From: Stenotrophomonas maltophilia
Lineage (GTDB): Bacteria > Pseudomonadota > Gammaproteobacteria > Xanthomonadales > Xanthomonadaceae
DNA: 64,000 bases
NCBI RefSeq assembly: GCF_004920835.1
Contig: NZ_QFHO01000010.1
Location: forward strand, 62,001 to 126,000
Direction: 5' to 3'
The position numbers and the translations under genes were made by a program. Numbering within the stretch: the stretch's first letter is position 1; the number at the start of each line of letters is the position of its first letter. Of this stretch, positions 42,110-50,904 are shown piece by piece. Below the pieces are notes generated by a model. It ran no database searches. It saw only the letters and a program-made list of their open reading frames with translations, and had not been told where the DNA came from.

Positions 42110-42174
42110 GCAGGAGAACATCCTGCCGGTTGATTGCAAATCAGGCAAATCAACTGGTATTGGCTGTCTATACT
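42110..42174 (+). promoter_or_regulatory. dadA control region: two dyads and a -10
   Basis: GCAGGA-GAACA-TCCTGC (42110-42126) and TTGATT-N12-AATCAA (42130-42153) precede TATACT at 42169-42174, a good -10 element for dadA. No consensus -35 is seen, which suits activation by the divergent Lrp-type protein. Confidence 0.5.
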
Positions 42175-42233
42175 TCCCCAATTATGGTCCCGGCACGCTC
42201 CAGTGCAGGGAATGATCGGGTTGGAGAAGTCCC

Positions 42234-43538
42234 ATGCGAGTCCTAGTTCTCGGCAGCGGCGTGATCGGCACCACCAGTGCCTGGTACCTGCGACAGGCCG
42301 GGTTTGAAGTCACGGTCATCGACCGCCAACCCGGCCCGGCGCTGGAGACCAGCTTCGCCAATGCCGGCCAGCTGTCGTTCGGCTACACCTCGCCGTGGGC
42401 GGCACCGGGCGTGCCGAAGAAGGCGATCGGCTGGCTGTTCGAGAAGCACGCGCCGCTGGCGATCAAGCCGGGCATGGACCTGGCCCAGTACCGCTGGCTG
42501 TGGCAGATGCTGCGCAACTGCACGCATGAGCGCTACGCGATCAACAAGGCGCGCATGGTGCGCATGTCCGAGTACAGCCGCGACTGCCTGAACGAGCTGC
42601 GGGCGCAGATCGGTATCGAATTCGAAGGCCGCGACCTGGGCACCACCCAGTTGTTCCGCACCCAGCAGCAGTTGGACGCCTCGGCGCAGGACATCGAGAT
42701 CCTGGCCCAGTACGGCGTGCCGTACGAGGTACTGGACCGCGCCGGCATCATCCAGGCCGAACCGGCCCTGGCCCATGTCGACGGCCTGGTCGGCGCGCTG
42801 CGCCTGCCGCGTGACCAGACCGGCGACTGCCAGCTGTTCACCCGCCGCCTGGCGCAGATGTGCGTGGACGCCGGCGTCGAGTTCCGCTTCGACCAGGACA
42901 TCACCGGTCTGGTCTCCGATGGCGAGCGCATCACCGGCGTGCACGTCAACGGCACCCTGGAAACCGCTGACCGCTTCGTGGTCGCGCTCGGCAGTTACTC
43001 GCCGGCGCTGGTCGCACCGCTGGGCATGCGCCTGCCGGTGTACCCGCTGAAGGGGTATTCGCTGACCCTGCCGATCACCGATCCGGCGATGGCACCGACC
43101 TCGACCATCCTCGATGAGAGCTACAAGGTGGCGGTCACCCGTTTCGACGACCGCATCCGCGTCGGAGGCATGGCCGAAGTGGCCGGCTTCGACCTGTCGC
43201 TGTCGCAGCGCCGCCGCGAGACCCTGGAACTGGTGGTCAGCGACCTGTACCCGAAGGGCGGCGACCTGTCGCGCGCGCAGTTCTGGACCGGCCTGCGCCC
43301 GGCCACGCCGGATGGCACGCCGGTGATCGGCGCCACACCGTTCCGCAACCTGTACCTCAACACTGGGCACGGCACGCTGGGCTGGACCATGGCATGCGGC
43401 TCGGGCCGCTACCTGGCCGACCTGATGAGCGCACGCCAGCCGCAGATCAGCACCGAAGGCCTGGATGTTTTCCGCTATGGCCAGTACGGTCACGCCCCGC
43501 AACATGAGAACCGCACATGCGTCCTGCCCGCGCGCTGA
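42234..43538 (+). CDS. dadA: D-amino acid dehydrogenase small subunit DadA
   Basis: A 434-residue FAD enzyme of the DadA family that oxidises D-alanine and other D-amino acids to 2-oxo acids, passing electrons to the respiratory chain at the inner membrane. The N terminus has the dinucleotide motif [40 protein letters not shown] and [20 protein letters not shown] are the conserved C-terminal blocks. TTGGAGAA lies before the ATG. It overlaps the alanine racemase gene by 22 bp. The racemase feeds it D-alanine from L-alanine. Confidence 0.96.
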   Translation: MRVLVLGSGVIGTTSAWYLRQAGFEVTVIDRQPGPALETSFANAGQLSFGYTSPWAAPGVPKKAIGWLFEKHAPLAIKPGMDLAQYRWLWQMLRNCTHERYAINKARMVRMSEYSRDCLNELRAQIGIEFEGRDLGTTQLFRTQQQLDASAQDIEILAQYGVPYEVLDRAGIIQAEPALAHVDGLVGALRLPRDQTGDCQLFTRRLAQMCVDAGVEFRFDQDITGLVSDGERITGVHVNGTLETADRFVVALGSYSPALVAPLGMRLPVYPLKGYSLTLPITDPAMAPTSTILDESYKVAVTRFDDRIRVGGMAEVAGFDLSLSQRRRETLELVVSDLYPKGGDLSRAQFWTGLRPATPDGTPVIGATPFRNLYLNTGHGTLGWTMACGSGRYLADLMSARQPQISTEGLDVFRYGQYGHAPQHENRTCVLPAR

Positions 43539-44584
43539 TTGATCTGGGCGCCCTGCGCAGCAACTACCGCCTCGCCCGCGAACTGGGCGGTGGCAAGGCC
43601 CTGGCGATCATCAAGGCCGATGCCTACGGCCATGGCGCGGTGCGCTGTGCGCAGGCGCTGGAAGGCGAGGCCGATGGTTTCGGCGTGGCCACCATCGAAG
43701 AGGCGCTGGAACTGCGCCAGGCCGGCATCCGTGCGCCGATCCTGCTGCTGGAAGGCATCTTCGAAGCCAGTGACATGGCGCTGGTGGCCGAGCACGATTT
43801 CTGGTTCGCCGTCGGTTCGCCGTGGCAGCTGGAGGCGCTGGCCGCCTTCGACAGCCCGCGTCCGTTGACGGTGTGGCTGAAGCTGGACAGCGGCATGCAT
43901 CGCCTCGGCCTGGGCGTGGACAGCTTCCGCGCCGCGCATGCGCGCCTGTCGGCGCTGCCGCAGGTCGAACGCATCGTGCTGATGACCCATCTGGCACGTG
44001 CCGACGAGCTGGACAGCGAACGCACCCACGAGCAGGCGGCGACGTTCGCCCTTGCCATCGACGGCCTCGAAGGCGAGACCAGCGTGTGCAATTCGCCGGC
44101 GCTGCTGGGCTGGCCGGATGTGCGCAGCGACTGGGTGCGCCCGGGCCTGATGCTGTACGGGGCCAATCCGTTGCCGGACAACACCGATCTCACCGCGCGC
44201 CTGCGCCCGGTGATGACCATGCAGTCCAAGGTTATTGCCGAGCGCTGGATCGAGTCGGGGGAACCGGTGGGCTATGGCGCCCGCTTCGTCTCCAAGGCAC
44301 GCACCCGCGTCGGCGTGGTCGCGTTGGGGTATGCCGATGGCTATCCGCAGTTCGCGCCGAATGGTACCCCGGTGCTGATCGATGGTCAGCCCGGCGTGCT
44401 GATCGGTCGCGTGTCGATGGACATGCTGACCGTGGACCTGACTGCACATCCGCAGGCGGGCGTTGGCAGCGTGGTGGAGCTGTGGGGCAATGCGCCGACG
44501 CTGTCCGAGCTGGCGCCGCGCTGCGGCGTGAGTGCGTACCAGCTGCCGTGTGGCGTCAAGCGCGTGGCCAGGGTGTACATGTAG
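43517..44584 (+). CDS. alr: Alanine racemase (catabolic, DadX-type position)
   Basis: A 355-residue PLP enzyme converting L-alanine and D-alanine into each other. The PLP lysine is K33 in [16 protein letters not shown]. The second catalytic residue, a tyrosine, is in [15 protein letters not shown] near residue 255, and [11 protein letters not shown] follows. Its start lies 22 bp inside dadA, so the pair is translated together, as in dadAX operons. It may also supply D-alanine for cell-wall synthesis. The stop TAG (44582-44584) belongs to the GTAG end of a REP. Confidence 0.95.
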   Translation: MRPARALIDLGALRSNYRLARELGGGKALAIIKADAYGHGAVRCAQALEGEADGFGVATIEEALELRQAGIRAPILLLEGIFEASDMALVAEHDFWFAVGSPWQLEALAAFDSPRPLTVWLKLDSGMHRLGLGVDSFRAAHARLSALPQVERIVLMTHLARADELDSERTHEQAATFALAIDGLEGETSVCNSPALLGWPDVRSDWVRPGLMLYGANPLPDNTDLTARLRPVMTMQSKVIAERWIESGEPVGYGARFVSKARTRVGVVALGYADGYPQFAPNGTPVLIDGQPGVLIGRVSMDMLTVDLTAHPQAGVGSVVELWGNAPTLSELAPRCGVSAYQLPCGVKRVARVYM

Positions 44585-44638
44585 AGCCGAGCCCATGCTC
44601 GGCGCTGTGACTGCGTGTCGACCAAGGTCGACACCTAC
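44581..44638. repeat. Two REP palindromes after alr
   Basis: GTAGAGCCGAGCCCATGCTC at 44581-44603 supplies the alr stop codon. GTGTCGACCAAGGTCGACAC followed by CTAC ends at 44638. Confidence 0.75.
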
Positions 44639-44646
44639 CGATGGGC

Positions 44647-45210
44647 CTACCGCGCAGCGGTGGCCTGGCTGGCCAGCTGGCGCTTCACCCAGTCATCGAT
44701 CAGGCGCTTCTCATAGCGCAGCGGATCACTGTCGCTCTTCAGCCCTACGTTGTGCAGATAGCCGGTGTCGCTCAGGCGCGCATCGCCTTCGCTGATGATG
44801 CGGCCGCTGGCATCCTTCAGCGTGTACTGCAGGCTGATCCGCGGCGGGTAGATGTCACGCATGATCCGGATGTCACTGCCGCGGGGGCCATGCCAGGGCT
44901 CGTAGTCGCCGGCGCGCTTGATGTCGACCAGGGTCACGTCGAGGGTCTGGCCAGGCTGCAGCGGCTTGGCCGCCGTGGTCTGCAGGTAGCGCGCGAGCTG
45001 CTGCACCCAGTCGCCGCGCTCGGCTTCGAAGCGGTTGGTGCTCTGGCGGATCTCGGTGAATTTGGCCGGATCATCCCATTTCACGCTGACCGGGCCATCG
45101 GCCTGTAGCGCACGTGGTGCCTGCGCATCGGTCACGGTGCGCGGGGCCGCGTTGGCGCCGCCCGCCACCAGGGCGCCTGCCAGCAGGGCAATCGCGAGTG
45201 AGCGTTTCAT
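44647..45210 (-). CDS. DUF3016-family exported protein
   Basis: A 187-residue protein starting MKRSLAIALLAGALVAGGAN at 45210, with GGAGACC before the start and a signal peptide ending near residue 22. The mature part matches DUF3016 (VSVKWDDPAKFTEIRQSTNR; LDVTLVDIKRAGDYEPWHGP; DIYPPRISLQYTLKDASGRI). Family members are periplasmic and uncharacterised. It stands alone, convergent with alr and divergent from the hybrid kinase gene. Confidence 0.85.
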   Translation of the reverse strand: MKRSLAIALLAGALVAGGANAAPRTVTDAQAPRALQADGPVSVKWDDPAKFTEIRQSTNRFEAERGDWVQQLARYLQTTAAKPLQPGQTLDVTLVDIKRAGDYEPWHGPRGSDIRIMRDIYPPRISLQYTLKDASGRIISEGDARLSDTGYLHNVGLKSDSDPLRYEKRLIDDWVKRQLASQATAAR

Positions 45211-45246
45211 GACGGTCTCCTGCGTCCCACCGATGGGGACGATGTT

Positions 45247-45361
45247 GATCACGGATCGAGTGTGATCCTGCTTCCAGGCAACGGCAATGGCCGATTGCGT
45301 CACATACAAGAGTGGTTGCCGCCAATTCATTGTCGTCAAGCATGACTGACGGCGCTTGACG
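45247..45361. promoter_or_regulatory. Two inverted repeats upstream of hybrid kinase gene
   Basis: GATCAC-N9-GTGATC (45247-45267) and CGTCAAGC-N12-GCTTGACG (45334-45361), both perfect, lie between the DUF3016 and kinase genes. The second contains TTGACG, a possible -35, in its right arm. No bound protein can be named. Confidence 0.4.
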
Positions 45362-45454
45362 CTGTGAATACGCTCTTTGGAAGATGCTGTGCCTCCAACC
45401 CGGCCTGTCCAAACGCCCTTGTCCACACTGCCGCCCCTAGTGGAGCGCCCACCG

Positions 45455-47443
45455 ATGATGGTGCCGGCGCCCGAACCCGACCTGCATCATGGCGTGCTTG
45501 AGCGCATCAACGCAGGTTTCTGCGTGATCCAGGTGCTGTTCGATGGTGATCGTGCGGTGGACTACCGTTTCATCGAGGTCAACGATGCCTTCGAGCGGCA
45601 TACCGGACTGAAGGACGCACGCGGCCAGCGCATGAGCGCGCTGGAACCGCACCACGAGGAAGACTGGTTCCGCATCTACGGTGAAGTGGCCCGCAGCGGC
45701 CGCCCGGCGCAGTTCGAGATGGAAGCGCGGGCGCTGGGCCGCTCGTTCGCGGTCGACGCGGTGCGCGTGGGGCGCCCGGGTGAGGACAAGGTCGGCATCC
45801 TGTTCTTCGACATCACCGCGCGCAAGCAGATGGAAGTTGAGCTGGGTGAAAGCGAAGCGCGCTTCAGTGCGCTGGCCGATGGCCTGCCGATGCCGGTCTG
45901 GGTGCTGGACGAGCGTGGCCATGCACGCTTCGTCAACAGCGCCTTCAGTGAGTTTTTCGGTGGCGACGAAACGCGCGTTCCCGAGGATGTGTGGCGTGGG
46001 CTGGTGCATCCGGACGACGCCTCGGTGTTCGAGTACGAGCTGCAGGAGGCCTTGAAGGCGCAGCGCTCGATGCATGCGTTGGTGCGTGCGCGGCGTGCCG
46101 ATGGCCAATGGCGCTGGCTGGAGATGAATGCACGTCCACGCTTTTCGCGGATGGGCCGCTTCATCGGCCTTGCCGGCAGCAGCCCGGACGTGACCGAGCG
46201 CCGCGAAATCGAACTGGCCCGCGAGGAACTGCTGCAGTCCGAGCGTGCCGCGCGCAGCGCGGCCGAGAACATGGCGCGGCTGAAGGACGAATTCCTGGCC
46301 ACGTTGTCGCATGAGCTGCGCACGCCGCTGACCACCATCCTGGGCTGGAGCGAATTGTTGCTGCAGCGCGTGGACAACACCAGCCCGCTGTACAAGGGCC
46401 TGGGCGTGATCGCCAACAGCGCTGGCGCGCAGAAGCGGCTGATCTCGGACATGCTCGATCTCAGCAGCATGCTGCTGGGCAAGGTGCAGCTGGAAGTGGA
46501 AGTGCTGGATCTGTGCGGCGTGCTGGGCGAAGCGATCGGTGCGCAGGAGCTGGTGGCCGAAGGCAAGGCGCTGGATGTGCACCTGCAGCTGCCTGACCGG
46601 CCCAGCCTGGTGCTGGGCGATGCCACCCGCCTGCAGCAGGTGTTCTGGAACCTGCTCTCCAACGCGATCAAATTCACCCCGGCCGAAGGCCGCATCGACG
46701 TGGCCCTGCAGGCCGATGGCAATCACTGGGTGATCACCGTGCGCGATACCGGCGACGGCATCGCGCCTGAGTTCCTCAACCACCTGTTCAGCCGCTTCCG
46801 CCAGGCCGATGGCACCACCACCCGCCGCCATGGCGGCCTGGGCCTGGGTCTGGCGATCGTGCAGCAGCTGGTCGAGCTGCACGGCGGCACGGTCACCGCC
46901 GCCAGTGAAGGGCACGGCCACGGCGCTACCTTCACCGTGCGCCTGCCGCAGCACCTTCCGGATGCCGAGCGCCGTCCGCTGCGCGAAGTAATCAGCGGGC
47001 CGATCCTGGAGCCGGTGATCGTTGAACCGTATCCGCTGCGCGGCATGCACGTGCTGGCGGTGGAAGACCAGCCGGAAGTGCTGGAGTACCTGCGGCGCAT
47101 GCTGGAAGAGCAGGGCGCGAGCGTGTCCGCGGCCAGTTCCGCAGGCGAGGCATTGGCATTGCTGGCCGACACCGGCCATCTGCAGTACCACGTGATGCTC
47201 ACCGATATCGGCATGCCCGGCATGGATGGCTACGGCCTGGTGCGTACGCTGCGCGAGGACATGGGCGTGGACGCGCTGACCCTGCCAGCGGTGGCGGTGA
47301 CAGCACTGGCGCGCGCTGACGATCGCCGCCGTGCGTTGGCGTCGGGCTTCCAGGAGCATGTGGCCAAGCCCTATTCGGTGGCGCAGCTGGTGTCGGCGGT
47401 ACGCAAGGTGCAGGTGCCGCGCGCCGACAGCGCGCTGCACTGA
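45455..47443 (+). CDS. Soluble hybrid sensor kinase (PAS-PAS-HisKA-HATPase-REC)
   Basis: A 662-residue cytoplasmic kinase if read from ATG 45455 (TGGAGCG upstream); a TTG at 45377 would add 26 residues. It has no membrane segment. Two PAS domains (about 15-120 and 130-255) are followed by HisKA with the phospho-acceptor in ATLSHELRTPLTTILGW. The ATPase domain has LLSNAIKFTPAEG and RRHGGLGLGLAIV, and a C-terminal receiver has HVMLTDIGMPGMDGYG and the lysine in HVAKPYS. It senses an internal signal, perhaps through a PAS ligand. No output regulator is nearby, so it is an orphan. Confidence 0.92.
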   Translation: MMVPAPEPDLHHGVLERINAGFCVIQVLFDGDRAVDYRFIEVNDAFERHTGLKDARGQRMSALEPHHEEDWFRIYGEVARSGRPAQFEMEARALGRSFAVDAVRVGRPGEDKVGILFFDITARKQMEVELGESEARFSALADGLPMPVWVLDERGHARFVNSAFSEFFGGDETRVPEDVWRGLVHPDDASVFEYELQEALKAQRSMHALVRARRADGQWRWLEMNARPRFSRMGRFIGLAGSSPDVTERREIELAREELLQSERAARSAAENMARLKDEFLATLSHELRTPLTTILGWSELLLQRVDNTSPLYKGLGVIANSAGAQKRLISDMLDLSSMLLGKVQLEVEVLDLCGVLGEAIGAQELVAEGKALDVHLQLPDRPSLVLGDATRLQQVFWNLLSNAIKFTPAEGRIDVALQADGNHWVITVRDTGDGIAPEFLNHLFSRFRQADGTTTRRHGGLGLGLAIVQQLVELHGGTVTAASEGHGHGATFTVRLPQHLPDAERRPLREVISGPILEPVIVEPYPLRGMHVLAVEDQPEVLEYLRRMLEEQGASVSAASSAGEALALLADTGHLQYHVMLTDIGMPGMDGYGLVRTLREDMGVDALTLPAVAVTALARADDRRRALASGFQEHVAKPYSVAQLVSAVRKVQVPRADSALH

Positions 47444-47486
47444 GCATTCACGGCTGATCGGCGACCCTGCACGCAGGAGGTCGCCG

Positions 47487-47780
47487 ATGTCCCGTATTGC
47501 TCCCCGTATCCATACCGATCCGGCGCAGATCGCGCGCCTGGAGGCCCTGTTGCCGCAGCTGGAAGGCGAAACGCAGGTGGAACTCATCCTGCAGGACGGT
47601 CGCCGGCTGCTCGGCACCGTCGCTGTGAAGCCGACCGTGCAGCAGTACCGCAACGATGCCGGCGACGAAGGCAGCAACGGCCAGCTGCGTTTGGACGACT
47701 ACGACACGCCAGTGCAGCAGCACCATGTGTGGTTGGACGAGATCGCCAGCATCAACCGCCTGCCACCCAAGCCACCTTGA
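47487..47780 (+). CDS. DUF3247-family small protein
   Basis: A 97-residue protein from ATG 47487, with an ideal CAGGAGG six bases upstream. Conserved features are RIHTDPAQIARLEALLPQLE and the C-terminal VWLDEIASINRLPP. The LELILQDGRRLLGTVAVKPT-like centre suggests a small beta-barrel. Known mainly from xanthomonads, function unknown. It follows the kinase gene by 43 bp on the same strand. Confidence 0.85.
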   Translation: MSRIAPRIHTDPAQIARLEALLPQLEGETQVELILQDGRRLLGTVAVKPTVQQYRNDAGDEGSNGQLRLDDYDTPVQQHHVWLDEIASINRLPPKPP

Positions 47781-47786
47781 GCCGGT

Positions 47787-47853
47787 GTAGAGCCGAGCCC
47801 GCCGCTCGGCTGCCGCCCGTGCGGCTGCGCCACCGCCCGAGCATGGGCTCGGG
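47787..47853. repeat. Degenerate REP pair
   Basis: GTAGAGCCGAGCCCGCCGCT at 47787 and a second unit with CGAGCATGGGCTCGGGCTCG near 47838. Arms are imperfect. Confidence 0.6.
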
Positions 47854-47872
47854 CTCGGGCGCTGCGGTGATG

Positions 47873-48136
47873 TCAATGCTCGAACAACGTCGGGGTCGCT
47901 TCGAAACGGCGTGCGTATGCGCGCTCCTCTGCGACCCTCGCCACCTCGTCGTCGGCCAGGTCCGGCGCGCCGTAGACTGCATAGGCCACGCTGCCATCGG
48001 CGCCGTGGCCGACCTGGTGCAGGCGGTAGCGTGAGTGGCCACCGCCGGTATCTTCGGGGTAATGCACGGGCGGATGGCTGCCTTCCAGGTCCATCTCGCT
48101 GTTGTCTACCACGCCACCGACGAACAAGGCACGCAT
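47873..48136 (-). CDS. Small conserved protein of unknown function
   Basis: An 87-residue protein starting MRALFVGGVVDNSEMDLEGS at 48136, with CAGGAGA nine bases upstream on the minus strand. It is polar, with HYPEDTGGGHSRYRLHQVGH in the centre and an acidic helix near the end (DDEVARVAEERAYARRFEAT). No domain is recognised, no signal peptide or membrane segment. The good ribosome-binding site and codon use support it as a gene. Confidence 0.65.
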   Translation of the reverse strand: MRALFVGGVVDNSEMDLEGSHPPVHYPEDTGGGHSRYRLHQVGHGADGSVAYAVYGAPDLADDEVARVAEERAYARRFEATPTLFEH

Positions 48137-48253
48137 GCAGGCTCTCCTGGGGATTGGGGGAGCCTTTACCCTGAACGCTGCGATGTTTCCGGGGGATCAA
48201 GGCCCCGTTCGGGTTTCGCAAAGTGGCCGGCGAGGGCTGCGCGGCCAAGCCGG

Positions 48254-48259
48254 TACAAT
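48254..48259 (+). promoter_or_regulatory. Candidate -10 of rsmC, shared leader with gph
   Basis: TACAAT starts a 15-mer, TACAATGGACGGCCC, that is repeated exactly before gph (57713). Position is 34 bp before the rsmC start. No clear -35. Confidence 0.45.
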
Positions 48260-48292
48260 GGACGGCCCTCACGCTTTGAAGTAACCGCGCCG

Positions 48293-49363
48293 ATGGCCTC
48301 CAGCGACGACGCCCCCCTGCAGACCCTGCTCCTGCCGTTCTCCCAAGGCGCCCTGCGCTGGCCGGAGGGCCCGGTGGCCTTCCTGCGTGCCCGCGATGGC
48401 TGGCCGCTGCGCGAAGTGGCCGGTGGCCGTGAAGTGCACTGCGAGCAGAGCTTCGCCCCGTTCGCGCAGCCACTGCAGCAAGCGGCCGGCTGGACCGTCA
48501 GCGGCCAGCTGGATGATGTGGCCGGCAAGGGCCGCTATCCGCTGGTGCTGGTGCTGCCGCCGCGCCAGCGCGAGGAAGCCCGCGCGCTGTTCGCCCGCGC
48601 TCTGGCGCTGGTTGCTGAAGGCGGCCGCATCGTCGCCTGCCAGTCCAACAACGAAGGCGCGCGTTCCGGCGAGGGCGACCTCAAGCAGCTGACCGGCCTC
48701 GGCGGCAGCCTGACCAAGAACCACTGCCGGGCGTACTGGACCGCGCCGATGCAGGGCCAGCACGATGCCGACCTGGCCAAGCGCTGGTCCGCCCTGGACG
48801 CGGTCCGCCCGATTGTCGGTGGCCGCTTCCTCAGCCGGCCGGGCGTGTTCGCCTGGGACCGGATCGACCCGGCCTCGGCGCTGCTGGCCGAGCACCTGCC
48901 GGCCGACCTGGCCGGTCGCGCCGCCGACCTCGGTGCCGGTTACGGCTACCTGTCGCGCGAGCTGCTGGAGCGCTGCCCGAAGATCACCGCGCTGGACCTG
49001 TACGAGGCCGAGCAGCGTGCGCTGGCGCTGGCCGAGCTGAACCTGTCGCCGCCGCCGCGCCCGCTGCCGCTGCGTTTCCTGTGGCGCGACGTCACCGCCG
49101 GTATCGAGCCGGACTACGACGTCATCATCAGCAACCCGCCGTTCCACACGCCCTCGCGTGCCGACCGTCCGGACATCGGCCAGCGCTTCATCGCCGTGGC
49201 CGCGCAGGCGCTGCGCCCGGGCGGACGCCTGTACGTGGTGGCCAACCGCCACCTGCCGTACGAATACACGCTCAATGAGAGTTTCGGTGCGGTGCGCGTG
49301 GTTGCCGAGCGCGATGGCTTCAAGCTGGTCGAGGCGGTGAAGGGCAGGGGGAAAGGCAAGTGA
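48293..49363 (+). CDS. rsmC: 16S rRNA guanine-N2 methyltransferase RsmC-like
   Basis: A 356-residue SAM-dependent methyltransferase. Start ATG 48293 gives MASSDDAPLQTLLLPFSQGA. The N-terminal half is the degenerate methyltransferase-like domain of the RsmC/RlmG group. The catalytic C-terminal half has the SAM motif AADLGAGYGYLSRELL (about 210), the acidic DLYEAE and the base-methylation motif ISNPPFHT (about 280). In E. coli RsmC methylates G1207 of 16S rRNA; RlmG would be the alternative. The stop overlaps the rsuA-type gene by four bases, a second rRNA modifier, which supports the assignment. Confidence 0.88.
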   Translation: MASSDDAPLQTLLLPFSQGALRWPEGPVAFLRARDGWPLREVAGGREVHCEQSFAPFAQPLQQAAGWTVSGQLDDVAGKGRYPLVLVLPPRQREEARALFARALALVAEGGRIVACQSNNEGARSGEGDLKQLTGLGGSLTKNHCRAYWTAPMQGQHDADLAKRWSALDAVRPIVGGRFLSRPGVFAWDRIDPASALLAEHLPADLAGRAADLGAGYGYLSRELLERCPKITALDLYEAEQRALALAELNLSPPPRPLPLRFLWRDVTAGIEPDYDVIISNPPFHTPSRADRPDIGQRFIAVAAQALRPGGRLYVVANRHLPYEYTLNESFGAVRVVAERDGFKLVEAVKGRGKGK

Positions 49364-50061
49364 AGCTGGTCAAGCTCATCGCCAACCTGGGCTACGGCAG
49401 CCGCAAGCAGGTGCAGTGGATGTTCCGCGAAGGCCGCGTCACCGACGCCGATGGCGAGGTGCTGTACGCCGACGACCAGGTACCGCATGAAGCGGTGCGC
49501 GTCGATGGCGAGCCGCTGGACCCGCCGGTGGGCCTGTCGATCGCGCTGCACAAGCCGGCCGGCTACACCTGTTCCACCAAGGACAAAGGTCGCCTGATCT
49601 ACGACCTGCTGCCGCCGCGCTACCGCGACCGCGACCCGGTGCTGTCCACCGTCGGCCGGCTGGACCGCGACACCAGTGGCCTGTTGCTGCTGACCGACGA
49701 TGGCGGCCTGCTGCACCGGATCATCTCGCCGAAGTCGAAGCTGCCCAAGGTCTACGAAGTGGAACTGAGCGAGGACCTGCGCGGCGATGAAGGGGCGCTG
49801 TTCGCCAGTGGCACGCTGATGCTGGAGTCCGAGAAGACGCCCTTGCTGCCGGCTGAACTTGAAGTGCTGGATGCGCGCCGCGCACGCCTGGTGCTGCATG
49901 AAGGCCGCTACCATCAGGTACGCCGCATGTTCGCCGCCACCGGCAACCATGTGCAGGCCCTGCACCGCAGCCGAGTCGGCGGGCTGGACCTGCAGGGACT
50001 GGACGAAGGGCAATGGCGGCAGCTCACTCCCACCGACCTGGATACGCTGTTCGCTCCATGA
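49360..50061 (+). CDS. rsuA: 16S rRNA pseudouridine synthase RsuA
   Basis: A 233-residue enzyme starting at GTG 49360, overlapping the stop of rsmC (GTGA). An S4 RNA-binding domain (residues 1-55) precedes the catalytic domain. That domain has the essential aspartate in STVGRLDRDTSGLLLLTDDG, the KVYEVEL strand and the EGRYHQVRRMFAATGNHVQ stretch. It converts a uridine (U516 in E. coli) of 16S rRNA to pseudouridine. The next gene starts inside its stop codon. Confidence 0.92.
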   Translation: MKLVKLIANLGYGSRKQVQWMFREGRVTDADGEVLYADDQVPHEAVRVDGEPLDPPVGLSIALHKPAGYTCSTKDKGRLIYDLLPPRYRDRDPVLSTVGRLDRDTSGLLLLTDDGGLLHRIISPKSKLPKVYEVELSEDLRGDEGALFASGTLMLESEKTPLLPAELEVLDARRARLVLHEGRYHQVRRMFAATGNHVQALHRSRVGGLDLQGLDEGQWRQLTPTDLDTLFAP

Positions 50062-50741
50062 CCACCATCGCTGCGCTGCCGTTCCTGCCCGACGCCGTCA
50101 TCTTCGACATGGACGGCCTGATGATCGACAGCGAGCGGGTCTCGCTGGCCTGCTGGAGCCAGGCCGCCGATGAATTCGGCCTGGGCCTGGACGAAACGGT
50201 GTTCCTGCGCATGGTCGGTCTCGGCGACCGCGATACGCACGCGTTGCTGCGTGCGCAGGGAGTCGAGGACAGCGTGATCGAAGCCGTGGCCGCACGCTGC
50301 CACGACCTCTACGAGGAACGCACGCAGACCGGCCTGCCGCTGCGGCCAGGCATTCTCGAATTGCTGGAACTGCTGGAGGCGCACGCGATACCGCGTGCGG
50401 TCGCGACCACCACGCGGCAGCCGCGGGCCAACCGCAAGCTGTCCGCCGCCGGCCTGCTGCCGTATTTCGATGCGGTGATCACCAGCGGCGACGTGGCGCG
50501 GCCGAAGCCGGCACCGGACATCTACCTGCTGGCTGCGCAGCGGCTGGGGCAGCTGCCAGAGCGCTGCCTGGCGCTGGAGGATTCACCGGCCGGCACGCGC
50601 GCCGCGCTGGCTGCCGGCATGACCGTGATCCAGGTGCCGGACCTGGTGCATCCGGATGAGGAGCTGCGCGCATTCGGCCACCGCATCGTCGGCTCGCTGT
50701 TGGACGCGCACGCGCTGCTGCTGCCGTTGCTGCCGAGGTAA
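50058..50741 (+). CDS. HAD-family phosphatase, beta-phosphoglucomutase-like
   Basis: A 227-residue HAD hydrolase beginning at ATG 50058, overlapping rsuA by four bases. Motif I is VIFDMDGLMIDSERV, motif II the threonine in AVATTT, motif III the lysine in DVARPKPAPDIYLLA and motif IV CLALEDSPAGTRAALAAG. The cap is the small helical type of the YqaB/PGMB group. The substrate, a small phosphorylated metabolite, is unknown. It completes a three-gene operon with rsmC and rsuA. Confidence 0.9.
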   Translation: MTTIAALPFLPDAVIFDMDGLMIDSERVSLACWSQAADEFGLGLDETVFLRMVGLGDRDTHALLRAQGVEDSVIEAVAARCHDLYEERTQTGLPLRPGILELLELLEAHAIPRAVATTTRQPRANRKLSAAGLLPYFDAVITSGDVARPKPAPDIYLLAAQRLGQLPERCLALEDSPAGTRAALAAGMTVIQVPDLVHPDEELRAFGHRIVGSLLDAHALLLPLLPR

Positions 50742-50757
50742 CAGCCCGCCCCTGACG

Positions 50758-50895
50758 GTGGGTGCCGACCGTTGGTCGGCACGGCATGCTTCAAAGCCCT
50801 GGTAGGTGCCAACCTTGGTTGGCACTGAGCCGAGCATGGGCTCGGCTCTACATCCATGGCAACCGCTTTGGTGGGTGCCGACCGTTGGTCGGCAC
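50758..50895. repeat. Cluster of four REP palindromes
   Basis: Units at 50758-50782 and 50871-50895 are the same 25-nt GTGGGTGCCGACCGTTGGTC type. One at 50802-50825 is GTAGGTGCCAACCTTGGTTG. One at 50827-50851 is an inverted GTAGAGCCGAGC type. They lie between the HAD and fabB genes, which are convergent. Confidence 0.8.
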
Positions 50896-50904
50896 GCCTT
50901 CCCA

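Noticed and set aside
45437..47677. A 746-codon open frame opposite the hybrid kinase gene
   Set aside because: The plus strand carries every kinase motif in order; the minus frame has none and is a codon-bias artefact.
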